64,000 nt of DNA, from assembly GCA_016715985.1 (NCBI GenBank), contig JADJXD010000001.1, positions 868,001-932,000 on the forward strand, given 5' to 3'. The notes under the pieces were generated by a model. That model was not told where the DNA came from and ran no database searches. It was given only the letters and a program-made list of their open reading frames with translations. Below are positions 35,901-43,861 of the stretch, piece by piece (the stretch's first letter is position 1; the number at the start of each line of letters is the position of its first letter). A program made the translations under genes and the position numbers. The stretch is from Saprospiraceae bacterium (GTDB lineage: Bacteria > Bacteroidota > Bacteroidia > Chitinophagales > Saprospiraceae).

Positions 35901-35922
35901 GAAATCAAAAAATATGAATTAG
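29908..35922 (+). CDS. Giant secreted protein, TANFOR-domain type
   Basis: This is a 2004-residue protein. The signal peptide (residues 1-21, cleaved near AIAQ) is followed by an N-terminal module (LSVQVMVQPPYSTKLEDYLDKGNNVIITVINTSQ) that I recognise as the start of the TANFOR-type module of Bacteroidota surface proteins. Next is an FN3-like segment (LNFQWTPSGISGKTRYAIKLVDL). A Gly-rich break at about residue 290 precedes a long beta-rich central region, then a C-terminal region with helical segments. No T9SS sorting domain is obvious at the C-terminus, which ends DYDWKSKNMN. Function is unknown. Position between signalling genes and FN3, SprB-repeat and barrel genes suggests a cell-surface structure. 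Confidence 0.75.
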   Translation: MKRILLIPSFALWCTISAIAQLSVQVMVQPPYSTKLEDYLDKGNNVIITVINTSQTSQQFKLIPSLKGNNGVSAEVRENFMPTGPIVMGPGESRIFNFNQLKAFNGNIQQNDVIMQGISLSLLESSGMLPEGLYTLCIKAIQFGGTTVLSGSSGCANFLITAYDPPVILVPAQEANVKMPKPQLLNFQWTPSGISGKTRYAIKLVDLTSVNVFNPNDAFNNPSIAAYFEQSNISTNVFSYNMGHPPLVTGRSYAVQVTAYDPDGKISYKNNGRSQAHKFKVSDLGITTPEPGGGGSESFEFVLPFVLKDKNDGGGGPPADPNDAADCMSASACQIAQPACNGTTMPSNGSTVNIGKFKLKITDIQGGNGNGTIDIPFLRTKVEVAFQNLTVNPSLEVCGNAVVWTKSAGQNLIPENMLKDIQGVFNDQNFNWASIHQHILQNNKRVSLFNMNQPAKTLPLVLDLSDSDLIILGIVFTPTAAYTNIAFSATLPLGNENQYFSLGKKGICLRPNGFGISENEAGIFLANDLSLNAGPNSNFTLKGGNNGTSVRFDCKGIKEVNLKGNLEFERTIILPLDANQNIVPGPNKFSVQFNGTATDSKNWIFETETSHNGFTSTQASGFKFGFSKIILDFSKTKNQDGMKFPSNHPMLNSPIKTDWTGIILQQPTLTLPNYLKRSDEKAITVNVSDIIVDQDGLWTKLSISNVIDKTEKGSLAGWGFSITKLDLDIRKSQLQGGGLEGGVNLPVTESSVGYNASYEPGSQQSDMKVKFGIVLQNDLDVDMIFAKVNLAENSSFGVEVDGNKVSPIATLHGSMTIGWTKDSAKKPAEDGNNSVTSFSLPSVSFQGFNIFNNDADQPQISLQSMQLANKNAKASLSNFPIKLKGNPVFQNKDNEVGLSFGLELTLSKGEANGLKGSADFTIFAKYDNQKRRFTYDRTQLGCIGIDMDIAVAEIEGSVCIYKNDLEFGDGFRGSIEAKIKGIGFKASATLQIGNVNNFDYFYFDGMVQSGSGINIPGTAASVYGFGGGFYYNMKRDTMPDTDFNAMVKESGNKNKLGYGSSGLKHTPFNGTKGFNAKIIFGLSGGEKAASAFNGDLTLWMEFNNNQGISKMGLYGNGYGMQSMAVRGGKAKVSGYLKVELDFIMPSFTLAAGLEVEVGTIIHGDAKINMHFSPQEWYIYIGSWEAPDPNNYEPWNDNKRNQLTVDLKVLVVDFNMYFMMGSNMPDLPPLPGILKAFLYDQDGAGINDTRKVTTFNSKNPGFAFGAGMYNKTEINALFFYVDITLSVGFDVSFRNYSNANCGDVGINGWYAKGQAYAYIDVEAGLQLKLWIWEGRFKLIHFKAGAELYAELPNPNYVRAQVRIYGEVLNGLIKVNTRVKFEAGTKLQCQGMSNPFADVPIVSEIYPESNDEMEVYDNIRVAFNYPKDLFEVYNPEEPEKAPKYYYYKIEKITVKNGNKTIPLSDPIYSKDNYSCKFLNLNGIYDGNAKMSLNLLVSGYENGAKTPIQRDTHHVNFVTADLPDKFIPQILKTSNPLPRQRFYLYEDSGNQEGFVMFKSSGFCYLFDNYEVDSKVFDISKTKYLIQFTETGTGKVRELPCSCKGELVNFYMPQGYFKKETIYRMKVIQRLQFFKKEKSKPKMQKFGGPSQMASLEEWKTGSKDVEITKGSYKISRYLLEDPDKPKTMDVDFWEIFFRTSKYETLTSKLNTYKVDQSTVLSKSLSWVIPKVYVEKGETKLKTTPEGIYFINLPVALMTGGEAFDKYDLVGYTLPDPVTPERIRPNIEVTLPSDHKEQSRQQFYTEMMSNSVIQNYNIFFPQNRTYDDAILEKSSDDITGNFSSKVGNDWVKKLNSSFIWQLHDKNIFGSLSLPKGRNLWSPAEPLSKSEIDEAMAATSFEKQDKPLQFKLTLPPLKDKELNLPTKLSSNEVGVLPLVNVTDYLLYRDYAHYINQIWYFTVNSNKASVKYYQDQIKPLLNRPQGKYNFKWGGVFTSKVFDYDWKSKNMN

Positions 35923-35967
35923 TGGATTTTCTCAATTTCATTTTTAAAAAAAATAAAATCACTGGAA

Positions 35968-38073
35968 ATGTATAAAATAATTTTAATTTATGTCGCATTG
36001 CACCTTACGCTTACAATAGAGTCACAAACCATTGTTGATAGTCTGTACCCTCCTAAATCTGAGAATGCTGCGATCATAGGTAAGTCTATTGATAAAGGAA
36101 TATTATTGAGGTGGGGACCAACGAAATTTTCAATCTGGCAATATGCATCTTACAAAGGATGGAAATTAGAACGTGCTGAATTGGATGATCTGAATTTTGA
36201 AACGGAAAAAAATTCGATAAGTTATAAAGAAATCGGCAGATTTAAAGCAATGACTAAGGATGAATGGGAAAAAAATCTTGATATAAATCAGGTTGAAGTA
36301 GCTATTGCTGCACAGTCTCTTTTTGGAGATAAATCCAATGAAAAACCAGCCGAAAAAGATTTTGGAAATTTGTTGCTCACTTCAGAGTTGCAAGGCAACA
36401 GACATGCAATGGCTATGTTTGCAGCCGACCTTTCAGCAGATGCTTCTATCGGATTGGGATTGAGATATCATGATAAAGATGTGACATCAGATAGATATTA
36501 CATCTACAGATTGACTATTGAAAAGAATAAAGAAGGATTCGGTGGAGATACTGTTTACTTTCATAGATATTATGACGGTACAGACGATTTTAAACCCGAA
36601 GTTCAGGATGTGAGATGTATATCTGAACATGGAAAGGTAAGAATAGAGTGGGAAAAAAATTTTAACAGCAAATATTACACTGCATTCCACATAGAAAGAA
36701 GTGAAGACAAGCAAAGTTTCACCAGACTATCAGATTTACCGGTAACTTCTTCATTTGACAACAATCTGGCTAACGCACACATTTTTACTGATACAACTGC
36801 TGTTTTGGACAAGGTATATTATTACAAAGTGATCGGTATCACTCCCTTTGCAGACAGAAGTATTTCGGAAAGTTTTGTAGAAGGTGTGGCTAAAGACTTA
36901 CAAGGCCCTATTCCTCCGGTTGACATTGTCATCGAACAGTTAAATGAACACTTCAGACTGAGCTGGAATATGCCAGACTCATTGATGATGCCTGATCTGA
37001 AAGGTTGGATAGTCAAAAAAAGTGATAAAGCTTCAGGGCCTTTTACAGAAGTACATGACAAAGTACTGCCTGTCAGCCAAAAAACTTATACCGATACCAA
37101 TCCGATTCCGGTTTTTACAAATTATTACTGTGTGTATGCAATAGATTATTCAGGGAATGAAACTCCCGGAATGGTTTATGGTGCAGTATGGTTTGATGAT
37201 ACGCCACCGGTAGCACCTGTGCATCTCAGGAGTAAGGTAGATACTACCGGTTTCGTATTTCTAACCTGGAATCCAAATACTGAAATAGATTTGATGGGTT
37301 ACAGAGTGTTTGCGAGGCAGGATGAAAATAAAGAGTGGTATCAATTAACGGACAGACCGATATATGAAAATGCTTTCATTGATTCTTTAGCAGTCAATAC
37401 ACTTTCCAAGTCAATTGAATATACTGTCATAGCGACAGATTTGCATTATAATGTCTCAGAATATGCCAAAGCGTTGGTAGTGGTACTACCGGATTTGGTA
37501 AGACCAAGTGCCCCTCGTTGGAATAAATGGTATTTAGAAAAAAATCACATATTTCTCGAATGGTATCCAAGTTCAGCAGACGACATCAAAGTTCATCGGC
37601 TACTCCGTCAAAACCCGAATCAATCCTGGTCTCTGATGAAAGATCTGAATCCCGGCACGAATTTCTATAAAGAGATTTTGGAAGGCGGAAAAACCGGGTC
37701 TTACGCACTTCTTGCGATAGACGAAGCCGGAAATGCTTCAGATACTGTTTTTCTGAAAAATATACATAACACACATGCTGAAAAACTCGCAGGGGTGCAT
37801 AAGGTAAAAGTAAAGTTTGACGAAAAAGAACAAACGATTTTACTATCCTGGGAATATCCTGCAAAAACTAAAGTCACTTTCCAGCTTTACCGAAAATCAC
37901 TTGAGACGGAAGATACCGAATTGGTTGGTTCATTTGATAGCGATACCCGCAAATTCACTGATAAAGGACCTACAGACTTTAAAAAAGGATTTAGTTACCA
38001 TTTTAAAGTAATCGGTCAGGACAAGCAAGAATCAGAATGGAGTGAAGCTTATAAAGTAGTGTACGCACAATAA
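35968..38073 (+). CDS. Exported protein with about five fibronectin type III-like domains
   Basis: This is a 701-residue protein. The signal peptide (about residues 1-19) is followed by an N-terminal domain of about 200 residues containing ILLRWGPTKFSIWQYASYKGWKLERAEL. Successive FN3-like units then follow with the pattern ...GKVRIEWEKNF..YYTAFHIERS, FRLSWNMPDS...GWIVKKSDKASGPF, VFLTWNPNTEIDLMGYRVFAR, IFLEWYPSSADDIKVHRLLR and ILLSWEYPAKTKVTFQLYRK. No sorting domain is visible at the end. It follows the giant protein by 45 bases and belongs to the same operon. A scaffold or binding role at the surface is likely (inference). Confidence 0.8.
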   Translation: MYKIILIYVALHLTLTIESQTIVDSLYPPKSENAAIIGKSIDKGILLRWGPTKFSIWQYASYKGWKLERAELDDLNFETEKNSISYKEIGRFKAMTKDEWEKNLDINQVEVAIAAQSLFGDKSNEKPAEKDFGNLLLTSELQGNRHAMAMFAADLSADASIGLGLRYHDKDVTSDRYYIYRLTIEKNKEGFGGDTVYFHRYYDGTDDFKPEVQDVRCISEHGKVRIEWEKNFNSKYYTAFHIERSEDKQSFTRLSDLPVTSSFDNNLANAHIFTDTTAVLDKVYYYKVIGITPFADRSISESFVEGVAKDLQGPIPPVDIVIEQLNEHFRLSWNMPDSLMMPDLKGWIVKKSDKASGPFTEVHDKVLPVSQKTYTDTNPIPVFTNYYCVYAIDYSGNETPGMVYGAVWFDDTPPVAPVHLRSKVDTTGFVFLTWNPNTEIDLMGYRVFARQDENKEWYQLTDRPIYENAFIDSLAVNTLSKSIEYTVIATDLHYNVSEYAKALVVVLPDLVRPSAPRWNKWYLEKNHIFLEWYPSSADDIKVHRLLRQNPNQSWSLMKDLNPGTNFYKEILEGGKTGSYALLAIDEAGNASDTVFLKNIHNTHAEKLAGVHKVKVKFDEKEQTILLSWEYPAKTKVTFQLYRKSLETEDTELVGSFDSDTRKFTDKGPTDFKKGFSYHFKVIGQDKQESEWSEAYKVVYAQ

Positions 38074-38143
38074 ATATTAACAATCGGAAAAAATAAAAAT
38101 ATTTCAAATAAAAACCTTTCTTATCACTTAAAATATATAAGTT

Positions 38144-39415
38144 ATGAAAATCTTTTTTACGCTTACAAATTTATTAATCACTGTTTACCTTTCAGCAAAT
38201 ACAATTTCAAACCTTTTTTTTGAAAGACAGTTTCAGATTTTAGAAGGCCATATTGTTGTCGTTACACCATTGCTGTGTCATGGTGACCAAAATGCGGTAT
38301 TAAGAGCTGAATCAGATGGCAACCCTTCAACAACTTCCTATATGTGGTCAAATGGGGCAACCTCTAAACAGATCGGAAACTTAGGTTCTGGTGTCTATAC
38401 TGTCACTATTACAGATGCTGCCGGTGGAAGTGCCGTGGTAAGTCAATCGCTTGTCGAACCCGATTTGATTATCTCAGGTACATCTGTCACAAACATTTTA
38501 TGTCCGGGTTTTGGAAGTGGCAGTATTTCAACAAATATCTCCGGAGGAAAACCACCTTATCAAATTATATGGTCAAATGGCGCAACCACCACCTCTATCA
38601 ATAATTTACCAACAGGATTTTATTCCCTGACCATCACAGACAACAATAACTGCTCAATCACCCAACAATTTAATATCAATCAACCCGATGATTATAATAT
38701 CGATGCAATGATCTTTGATAACTTATGCTTTAATAGAACGGAAGGGTCAATAAACCTGAGTGTTTCGGGAGGAACAGAACCATACACTATTATGTGGAAT
38801 GACGGAACGAACGAGTTCGAACGTACAGAATTGTCAGCCGGTATTTATTCTTACACTATCACAGATCTAAATAATTGTAACATTTCAAGCGCATTTACAA
38901 TCGCTCAACCTGATCAGATTACACTCACAGCGATAGTTAATGCAATAACAGATATACCTGGAGGAGTACAATTGGACATAACAGGGGGAGTGAATCCGTA
39001 CGAAATCATCTGGACGGGACCTGAAGGTTTTAGTTCAGAGAATGAGAACATACAGGTTTCAGTTGCCGGCGAATATTCAATCCAAGTCACGGATGCAAAC
39101 GGATGCACTTTGATGCAGTCCTTTTTTGTAGATAACATGGTGAATGTCCGCGATTCTGATGTGTTGAAAGGAATTTCCGCTTTCCCGAATCCAACGAATG
39201 GTTTTCTGAATGTATTGATTCCATCAGATTTAAACATAGAACAAATTACTTGTATTGCTGCGGATGGACGAATAATCCCAATTTCGAACAATTTAATGAA
39301 GACGGATTTAAATCTCAGGCTCGATGTCCATCATCTGAATACAGGATTATACAACTTAAATGTACGGGCAGTTGAGAGAAATTTATTTATTCCTTTTATC
39401 AAAACTAATAACTGA
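38144..39415 (+). CDS. SprB-repeat protein with T9SS type A sorting domain
   Basis: This is a 423-residue protein. After the signal peptide come about three to four SprB-type repeats: LLCHGDQNAVLRAESDG..TSYMWSNGATSKQIGNLGSGVYTVTITD, then ILCPGFGSGSIS..GGKPPYQIIWSNGATTTSINNLPTGFYSLTITDNNNC, a third and a degenerate fourth. The C-terminus (ISAFPNPTNGFLNV ... LNTGLYNLNVRA) is a type A T9SS sorting domain. SprB repeats are known from the gliding adhesin of Flavobacterium. This protein is much shorter than SprB, so it is better seen as a minor surface protein. Three bases separate it from the barrel gene that follows. Confidence 0.87.
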   Translation: MKIFFTLTNLLITVYLSANTISNLFFERQFQILEGHIVVVTPLLCHGDQNAVLRAESDGNPSTTSYMWSNGATSKQIGNLGSGVYTVTITDAAGGSAVVSQSLVEPDLIISGTSVTNILCPGFGSGSISTNISGGKPPYQIIWSNGATTTSINNLPTGFYSLTITDNNNCSITQQFNINQPDDYNIDAMIFDNLCFNRTEGSINLSVSGGTEPYTIMWNDGTNEFERTELSAGIYSYTITDLNNCNISSAFTIAQPDQITLTAIVNAITDIPGGVQLDITGGVNPYEIIWTGPEGFSSENENIQVSVAGEYSIQVTDANGCTLMQSFFVDNMVNVRDSDVLKGISAFPNPTNGFLNVLIPSDLNIEQITCIAADGRIIPISNNLMKTDLNLRLDVHHLNTGLYNLNVRAVERNLFIPFIKTNN

Positions 39416-39418
39416 TAA

Positions 39419-41092
39419 ATGTTTAAAAATATCTTATTAACATTGTTTGTCATTGGGTTCGTCAGTCTCAATGCACAGGATGTTGAAGTCATTCAATCTG
39501 CAAAACCAGTCACCTGGAGTGGATCACTCGGAACTAATTTAACAACATATATCACCCGTGGCCAGGAAAATAGGATGAACCCCTTTCATTATGGTTTTTT
39601 TGGAAGTTTCAATCTCAATCTGTATGAAACGCTGGACATACCTGTATCATTCAATTATAATCAATTTGGATTGGGAGTAGAAAAACCATTTTACCAATTA
39701 GGGATGTCTCCCAAATATAAGTGGTTTCAATTACACTTAGGTCACAGAAATATGCATTTCAACCAATATTCACTTGCAGGCCACACATTTTATGGAGTAG
39801 GTGCTGAATTGACTCCCGGCAAAATCAGAATTTCGGCAATGAAAGGCCGATTGAGGGACCAGATTTTGGTAGATGCCAGAACGGGTCAGCAGTTGACAGA
39901 CCCTCAGTTCAAACGTACAGGATGGGGGGTAAAAGCTGGAATCGGAAGTTTTAGAAATTTTGTGGACCTGATGATATTCAAAGCCTGGGATGATGCGCAA
40001 AGTATAGAAAGCTGGCAGGATTCACTTTATCAAAATGTAATGTCCGGTCAGACAGGAAGATTTACTCCTTCAGAAAATATGATTATCGGACTTACTTCCA
40101 AGTTTAGCATTTCAAATGTCATCCTGACTCTGGATGCCGGTGGTAGTTTTTTTACATCTGATCAGACTTCTGACCTGCTTGAAAAAGAGTATAAGATCTA
40201 TTCACCCCGTACATCATCGAATTTCAGGTATGCAGGCAAAACAAGTATTAGTTTTCCTTTAGGACCTCTATATTTTACATCCAGTTATGAAAGGGTCCTG
40301 CCGGATTATTTTACAATGGGGGCTTATAATTTTGTGAATGATGTCGAAAATATAACTGTTTCTCCTTCAGGCAATTTTTTTAATGGAAAATTTTCCGTTT
40401 CCGGTATGATCGGAACTCAAAGAAACAATCTGTTTGGAAACAGGTCTGAGACAACAAAAAGGTTGATCTCAAACTTAAATGCTATAATTATGCCTGAATC
40501 TCATTACGGAATTAATATTGCTTACACAAATTTCACCTTTAACCAACAGGTACAGGCAATAATACTGGATGATTCACTCCTGATAAAGCAGGTAAATAAA
40601 TCTATTACTATTATGCCGTATTACAATATCATTAAAGATTCTACTCAACAACACAACTTCCAATTTGCTTATATTCAGCAAAATGCAGAAGACCTGAATC
40701 CTGTAACCAGAGATTTCGGAACATTAGAGACATTCATGTTTACCGCCGGGTATTCTTATGTGAAGACAAAAGGAGTAACTTTAAATACAGGCATCAATTA
40801 CACAAAACTGAACAGTCCGTTTATCCAAAACACACTGTCAGGCTTTAGTCTCGGAGTGAGTAAAAACATCAAAACCATACAATTTAATTTAAATTCCCAA
40901 TTCAATTCATCATCAATATCCGGTAAGCGGGATGGCTTTTTGATAAATACCGGCTTAAATGGGAATTTTAATCTTTCAGAAAGGCAAAGCTTCAGAGGTA
41001 ATCTTAACTGGCTGAATTCATCCAGTAAATCCTTTAATTCCTATAACGAAGTTATTTTTCAATTGGGCTATAACATCAGACTAGGAGAATAA
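39419..41092 (+). CDS. Outer-membrane beta-barrel protein, last gene of the surface locus
   Basis: This is a 557-residue protein with a signal peptide (1-19, LNAQ). The body consists of amphipathic strands rich in Asn, Tyr and Phe (SGSLGTNLTTYITRG, YGFFGSFNLNLYETLDIPVSFNYNQF, QLHLGHRNMHFN, FMFTAGYSYVKT) and ends with the strand VIFQLGYNIRLGE. It is predicted to be a large outer-membrane barrel. It starts three bases after the SprB-repeat gene, so co-expression is near certain. It could act as an export or anchoring channel for the upstream surface proteins (inference). Transcription probably ends at the hairpin element at 41101-41250. Confidence 0.75.
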   Translation: MFKNILLTLFVIGFVSLNAQDVEVIQSAKPVTWSGSLGTNLTTYITRGQENRMNPFHYGFFGSFNLNLYETLDIPVSFNYNQFGLGVEKPFYQLGMSPKYKWFQLHLGHRNMHFNQYSLAGHTFYGVGAELTPGKIRISAMKGRLRDQILVDARTGQQLTDPQFKRTGWGVKAGIGSFRNFVDLMIFKAWDDAQSIESWQDSLYQNVMSGQTGRFTPSENMIIGLTSKFSISNVILTLDAGGSFFTSDQTSDLLEKEYKIYSPRTSSNFRYAGKTSISFPLGPLYFTSSYERVLPDYFTMGAYNFVNDVENITVSPSGNFFNGKFSVSGMIGTQRNNLFGNRSETTKRLISNLNAIIMPESHYGINIAYTNFTFNQQVQAIILDDSLLIKQVNKSITIMPYYNIIKDSTQQHNFQFAYIQQNAEDLNPVTRDFGTLETFMFTAGYSYVKTKGVTLNTGINYTKLNSPFIQNTLSGFSLGVSKNIKTIQFNLNSQFNSSSISGKRDGFLINTGLNGNFNLSERQSFRGNLNWLNSSSKSFNSYNEVIFQLGYNIRLGE

Positions 41093-41100
41093 AAGTAGTT

Positions 41101-41250
41101 ACATTTGAGTCCACTCCGAAAAGCACTTGGTTTGAATAATAGAAAACCCTGATTTCTACTGCATTGATAATTAAACGTTTCCCTTTATGAACAGGGTATA
41201 AAACGCTTAATTATCATTCAAATTGTGTTTTTGGAATGGACTTACATTTA
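41101..41250. repeat. Palindrome-bearing TIR-flanked element, copy 2 (MITE-like)
   Basis: This is about 150 bases, in the orientation opposite to copy 1. Imperfect terminal inverted repeats: GAGTCCACTCCGAAAAGCAC at the left and GTGTTTTTGGAATGGACTT at the right. The central hairpin pairs GATAATTAAACGTTT (41166-41180) with the arm ending at 41215, with an inner CCCT/AGGG stem. Compared with copy 1, a C:G pair in the stem has become T:A, a compensatory change. It lies 8 bases after the barrel gene and may also end its transcription. Confidence 0.65.
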
Positions 41251-41326
41251 CTATAATTTATACATTAAATATTACATGAACAAAACAGTAACCTATTGTA
41301 ATGCAAAATATTAAGTTAAAAGGTTA

Positions 41327-41356
41327 GGGTGATCCATACCGAAATACGAACCACCC
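41327..41356 (-). terminator. Weak candidate terminator downstream of katG
   Basis: On the minus strand GGGTGGTTC (from 41356) pairs with GGATCACCC (to 41327) with wobbles, followed by TAACCTTTTAAC. It is 120 bases past the katG stop and has only a short T run. The remainder of 41251-41475 shows nothing. Confidence 0.25.
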
Positions 41357-41475
41357 CATTTAATTTTAAAAAGAAATCAGATTGTTAAAATTAAAGCTTT
41401 AAAATCATTTAGAAAACATCTTAAAAATTCATAGAACTTAGAAATCTGATTTACTTTAAGGTGTAATCCCTTCTA

Positions 41476-43713
41476 TTAAACTAAATCAAACCGATCCAGA
41501 TTCATCACTTTATTCCATGCAGCTACAAAGTCATTTATAAATTTCTCCTGACCATCTGAGCAACCGTACACTTCAGCGATAGCTCTAAGTTCAGAATTCG
41601 ATCCAAAAATAAGATCTGCCCGTGTTGCGGTCCATTTAACATCACCCGTTTTACGATCCTTCCCTTCGAAAGTATTATTTGATCCGGACATTGCTTTCCA
41701 GGTGGTATTGAAATCCAACAGATGGACAAAAAAGTCATTGGTTAAAGTTTCAGGCCGGGTTGTTAATACCCCATGTTTCGAGTGATCAAAATTTGTATTC
41801 AGTACTCGCATTCCACCTACCAGAACGGTCATTTCAGGTGCTGTAAGTGTCAGGAGTTGCGCTTTGTCCACCAGCATCTCTTCAGCCATTACATTATGTG
41901 CAGGTTTGAAATAGTTGCGGAATCCATCAGCCGCAGGCTCTAACGCTGCAAAAGATTCTACATCAGTTTGTTCCTGAGTTGAATCAGTCCTGCCTGCTTT
42001 GAAAGGTACTACGATATGGTAACCTGCATTATCAGAAGCTTTTTCGATTGCTGCACATCCTCCCAAAACGATTAAATCAGCCAGCGAAACTTTTGTTCCA
42101 TCCGCTCTGGAATTATTAAATTCATTTCGAACAGCATCGAGCGTATCTAAAACTTTTGTCAATTGGGTAGGATTATTTACTTCCCAAAATTTTTGCGGAG
42201 CAAGACGGATTCGTCCGCCATTTGCACCACCACGTTTGTCTGATCCACGAAATGTAGAAGCCGAAGCCCATGCTGCCGATACCAACTGAGAAACAGTCAA
42301 ACCTGTATCAAGTATTTTGGCTTTCAATTCGATAATATCATTTTCATCTATTAATTGGTACGTTATTTCAGGTATCGGGTCCTGCCAGATCAAAACTTCT
42401 TCAGGAACTTCAGGGCCCAGGTACCGTGATATCGGGCCCATATCCCGGTGCGTCAACTTATACCATGCCTTTGCAAATGCATGTGCAAACTCATCAGGAT
42501 TTTCGTAGAATCTTCTTGATATTTTCTCATAAGCCGGGTCAAAACGCAAAGCCAGATCGGTGGTTAGCATGACAGGAGTATGACGTTTTGAAGGATCATG
42601 TGCATCAGGCACTGAACCAGCACCCATGCCGTGTTTTGGTATCCATTGATTTGCTCCGGCCGGACTTTTGGTCAGTTCCCATTCGTAGCCGAAAAGATTC
42701 CAGAAAAAGTTATTGCTCCATTTTGTGGGAGTAGATGTCCATGCGCCTTCCAGACCACTTGTGATAGTGTCACCTGCATTACCGCTTCCAAAAGTATTTT
42801 TCCAACCCAGACCTTGTTCTTCAATGCCTGCTGCTGCCGGCTCAACACCCACATAAACACTTGGGTCAGCTGCACCGTGCGTTTTACCAAAGGTATGTCC
42901 ACCCGCTATCAATGCTACGGTTTCTTCATCATTCATTGCCATTCGGGCAAAAGTCTCCCTGATATCTCTTGCAGCTGCCAACGGATCAGGATTTCCATTT
43001 GGACCTTCAGGATTAACGTATATCAACCCCATCTGCACAGCTGCCAATGGATTTTCCAGCTCGCGGTCACCGGTGTATCTCTTATCTCCCAGCCACTCTT
43101 TTTCAGAGCCCCAATATACATCTTCTTCCGGTTCCCAGACATCTTCACGTCCGCCACCGAAACCGAAAGTTTCAAAACCCATAGATTCCAGAGCACAGTT
43201 TCCTGCCAGAATCATCAAATCCGCCCAAGATATTTTTTTACCGTACTTTTGCTTAATCGGCCATAATAGTAAGCGGGCTTTATCCAGATTTGCATTGTCA
43301 GGCCAGCTGTTGAGTGGTGCAAATCGTTGTGTGCCAGATCCTGCACCTCCTCGACCATCCTGAATACGATAAGTGCCTGCACTGTGCCATGCCATTCTGA
43401 TAAAAAACGGACCGTAATGCCCGTAATCTGCCGGCCACCAATCCTGAGAGTTTGTCATCAGGTCAAAAATGTCCCTTTTAACAGCAGCCAGATCTAATGA
43501 TTTAAACTCTTCTGCATAATTAAAATCTTCCCCCATCGGATTGGAAAGGGATGAGTGTTGTCTGAGAATATTCAGCTTTAACTGATTAGGCCACCAGTCC
43601 CGGTTTCTGGGTCCAGAGCCTGCACTTTGATTCAATTTTCCACTCGTAAAGGGGCACTTGCTTTCACTATTTACATCGTAAGATGATGTGCCCGATTTCG
43701 TGTTGTCTTCCAT
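41476..43713 (-). CDS. katG: Catalase-peroxidase KatG
   Basis: This is a 745-residue protein, full length for the family. It is a heme enzyme that breaks down hydrogen peroxide and acts as a peroxidase. The active-site distal motif is RMAWHSAGTYR (Arg, Trp and His), and the proximal heme ligand His is in ALIAGGHTFGKTHGA. The Tyr and Met partners of the Trp-Tyr-Met adduct lie in GLIYVNPEGPNG and in the later Met-containing segment. The duplicated C-terminal half (residues about 430-745), without heme ligands, is present. It is transcribed alone. An IS1595-family element begins 149 bases upstream of the ATG, which may have replaced or altered the original promoter. An imperfect palindrome GGGAATTGAACTCCC lies at 43811-43825 between them. 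Confidence 0.97.
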   Translation of the reverse strand: MEDNTKSGTSSYDVNSESKCPFTSGKLNQSAGSGPRNRDWWPNQLKLNILRQHSSLSNPMGEDFNYAEEFKSLDLAAVKRDIFDLMTNSQDWWPADYGHYGPFFIRMAWHSAGTYRIQDGRGGAGSGTQRFAPLNSWPDNANLDKARLLLWPIKQKYGKKISWADLMILAGNCALESMGFETFGFGGGREDVWEPEEDVYWGSEKEWLGDKRYTGDRELENPLAAVQMGLIYVNPEGPNGNPDPLAAARDIRETFARMAMNDEETVALIAGGHTFGKTHGAADPSVYVGVEPAAAGIEEQGLGWKNTFGSGNAGDTITSGLEGAWTSTPTKWSNNFFWNLFGYEWELTKSPAGANQWIPKHGMGAGSVPDAHDPSKRHTPVMLTTDLALRFDPAYEKISRRFYENPDEFAHAFAKAWYKLTHRDMGPISRYLGPEVPEEVLIWQDPIPEITYQLIDENDIIELKAKILDTGLTVSQLVSAAWASASTFRGSDKRGGANGGRIRLAPQKFWEVNNPTQLTKVLDTLDAVRNEFNNSRADGTKVSLADLIVLGGCAAIEKASDNAGYHIVVPFKAGRTDSTQEQTDVESFAALEPAADGFRNYFKPAHNVMAEEMLVDKAQLLTLTAPEMTVLVGGMRVLNTNFDHSKHGVLTTRPETLTNDFFVHLLDFNTTWKAMSGSNNTFEGKDRKTGDVKWTATRADLIFGSNSELRAIAEVYGCSDGQEKFINDFVAAWNKVMNLDRFDLV

Positions 43714-43861
43714 TTTTAAAAATTATTTAGTGGTTATAAATGTTATATTTAATGATAAAATCACATTCTTTGATATTTCATTTTCTTAAAAGAAAACCAT
43801 TGATTAATAGGGGAATTGAACTCCCGATAATAAATTTTTTCTTCCTATGAAATAAAATAAT

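Noticed and set aside
42631..43266. 211-codon open frame opposite katG
   Set aside because: It is a shadow of the katG coding strand, with Cys/Phe-rich composition and no family resemblance.
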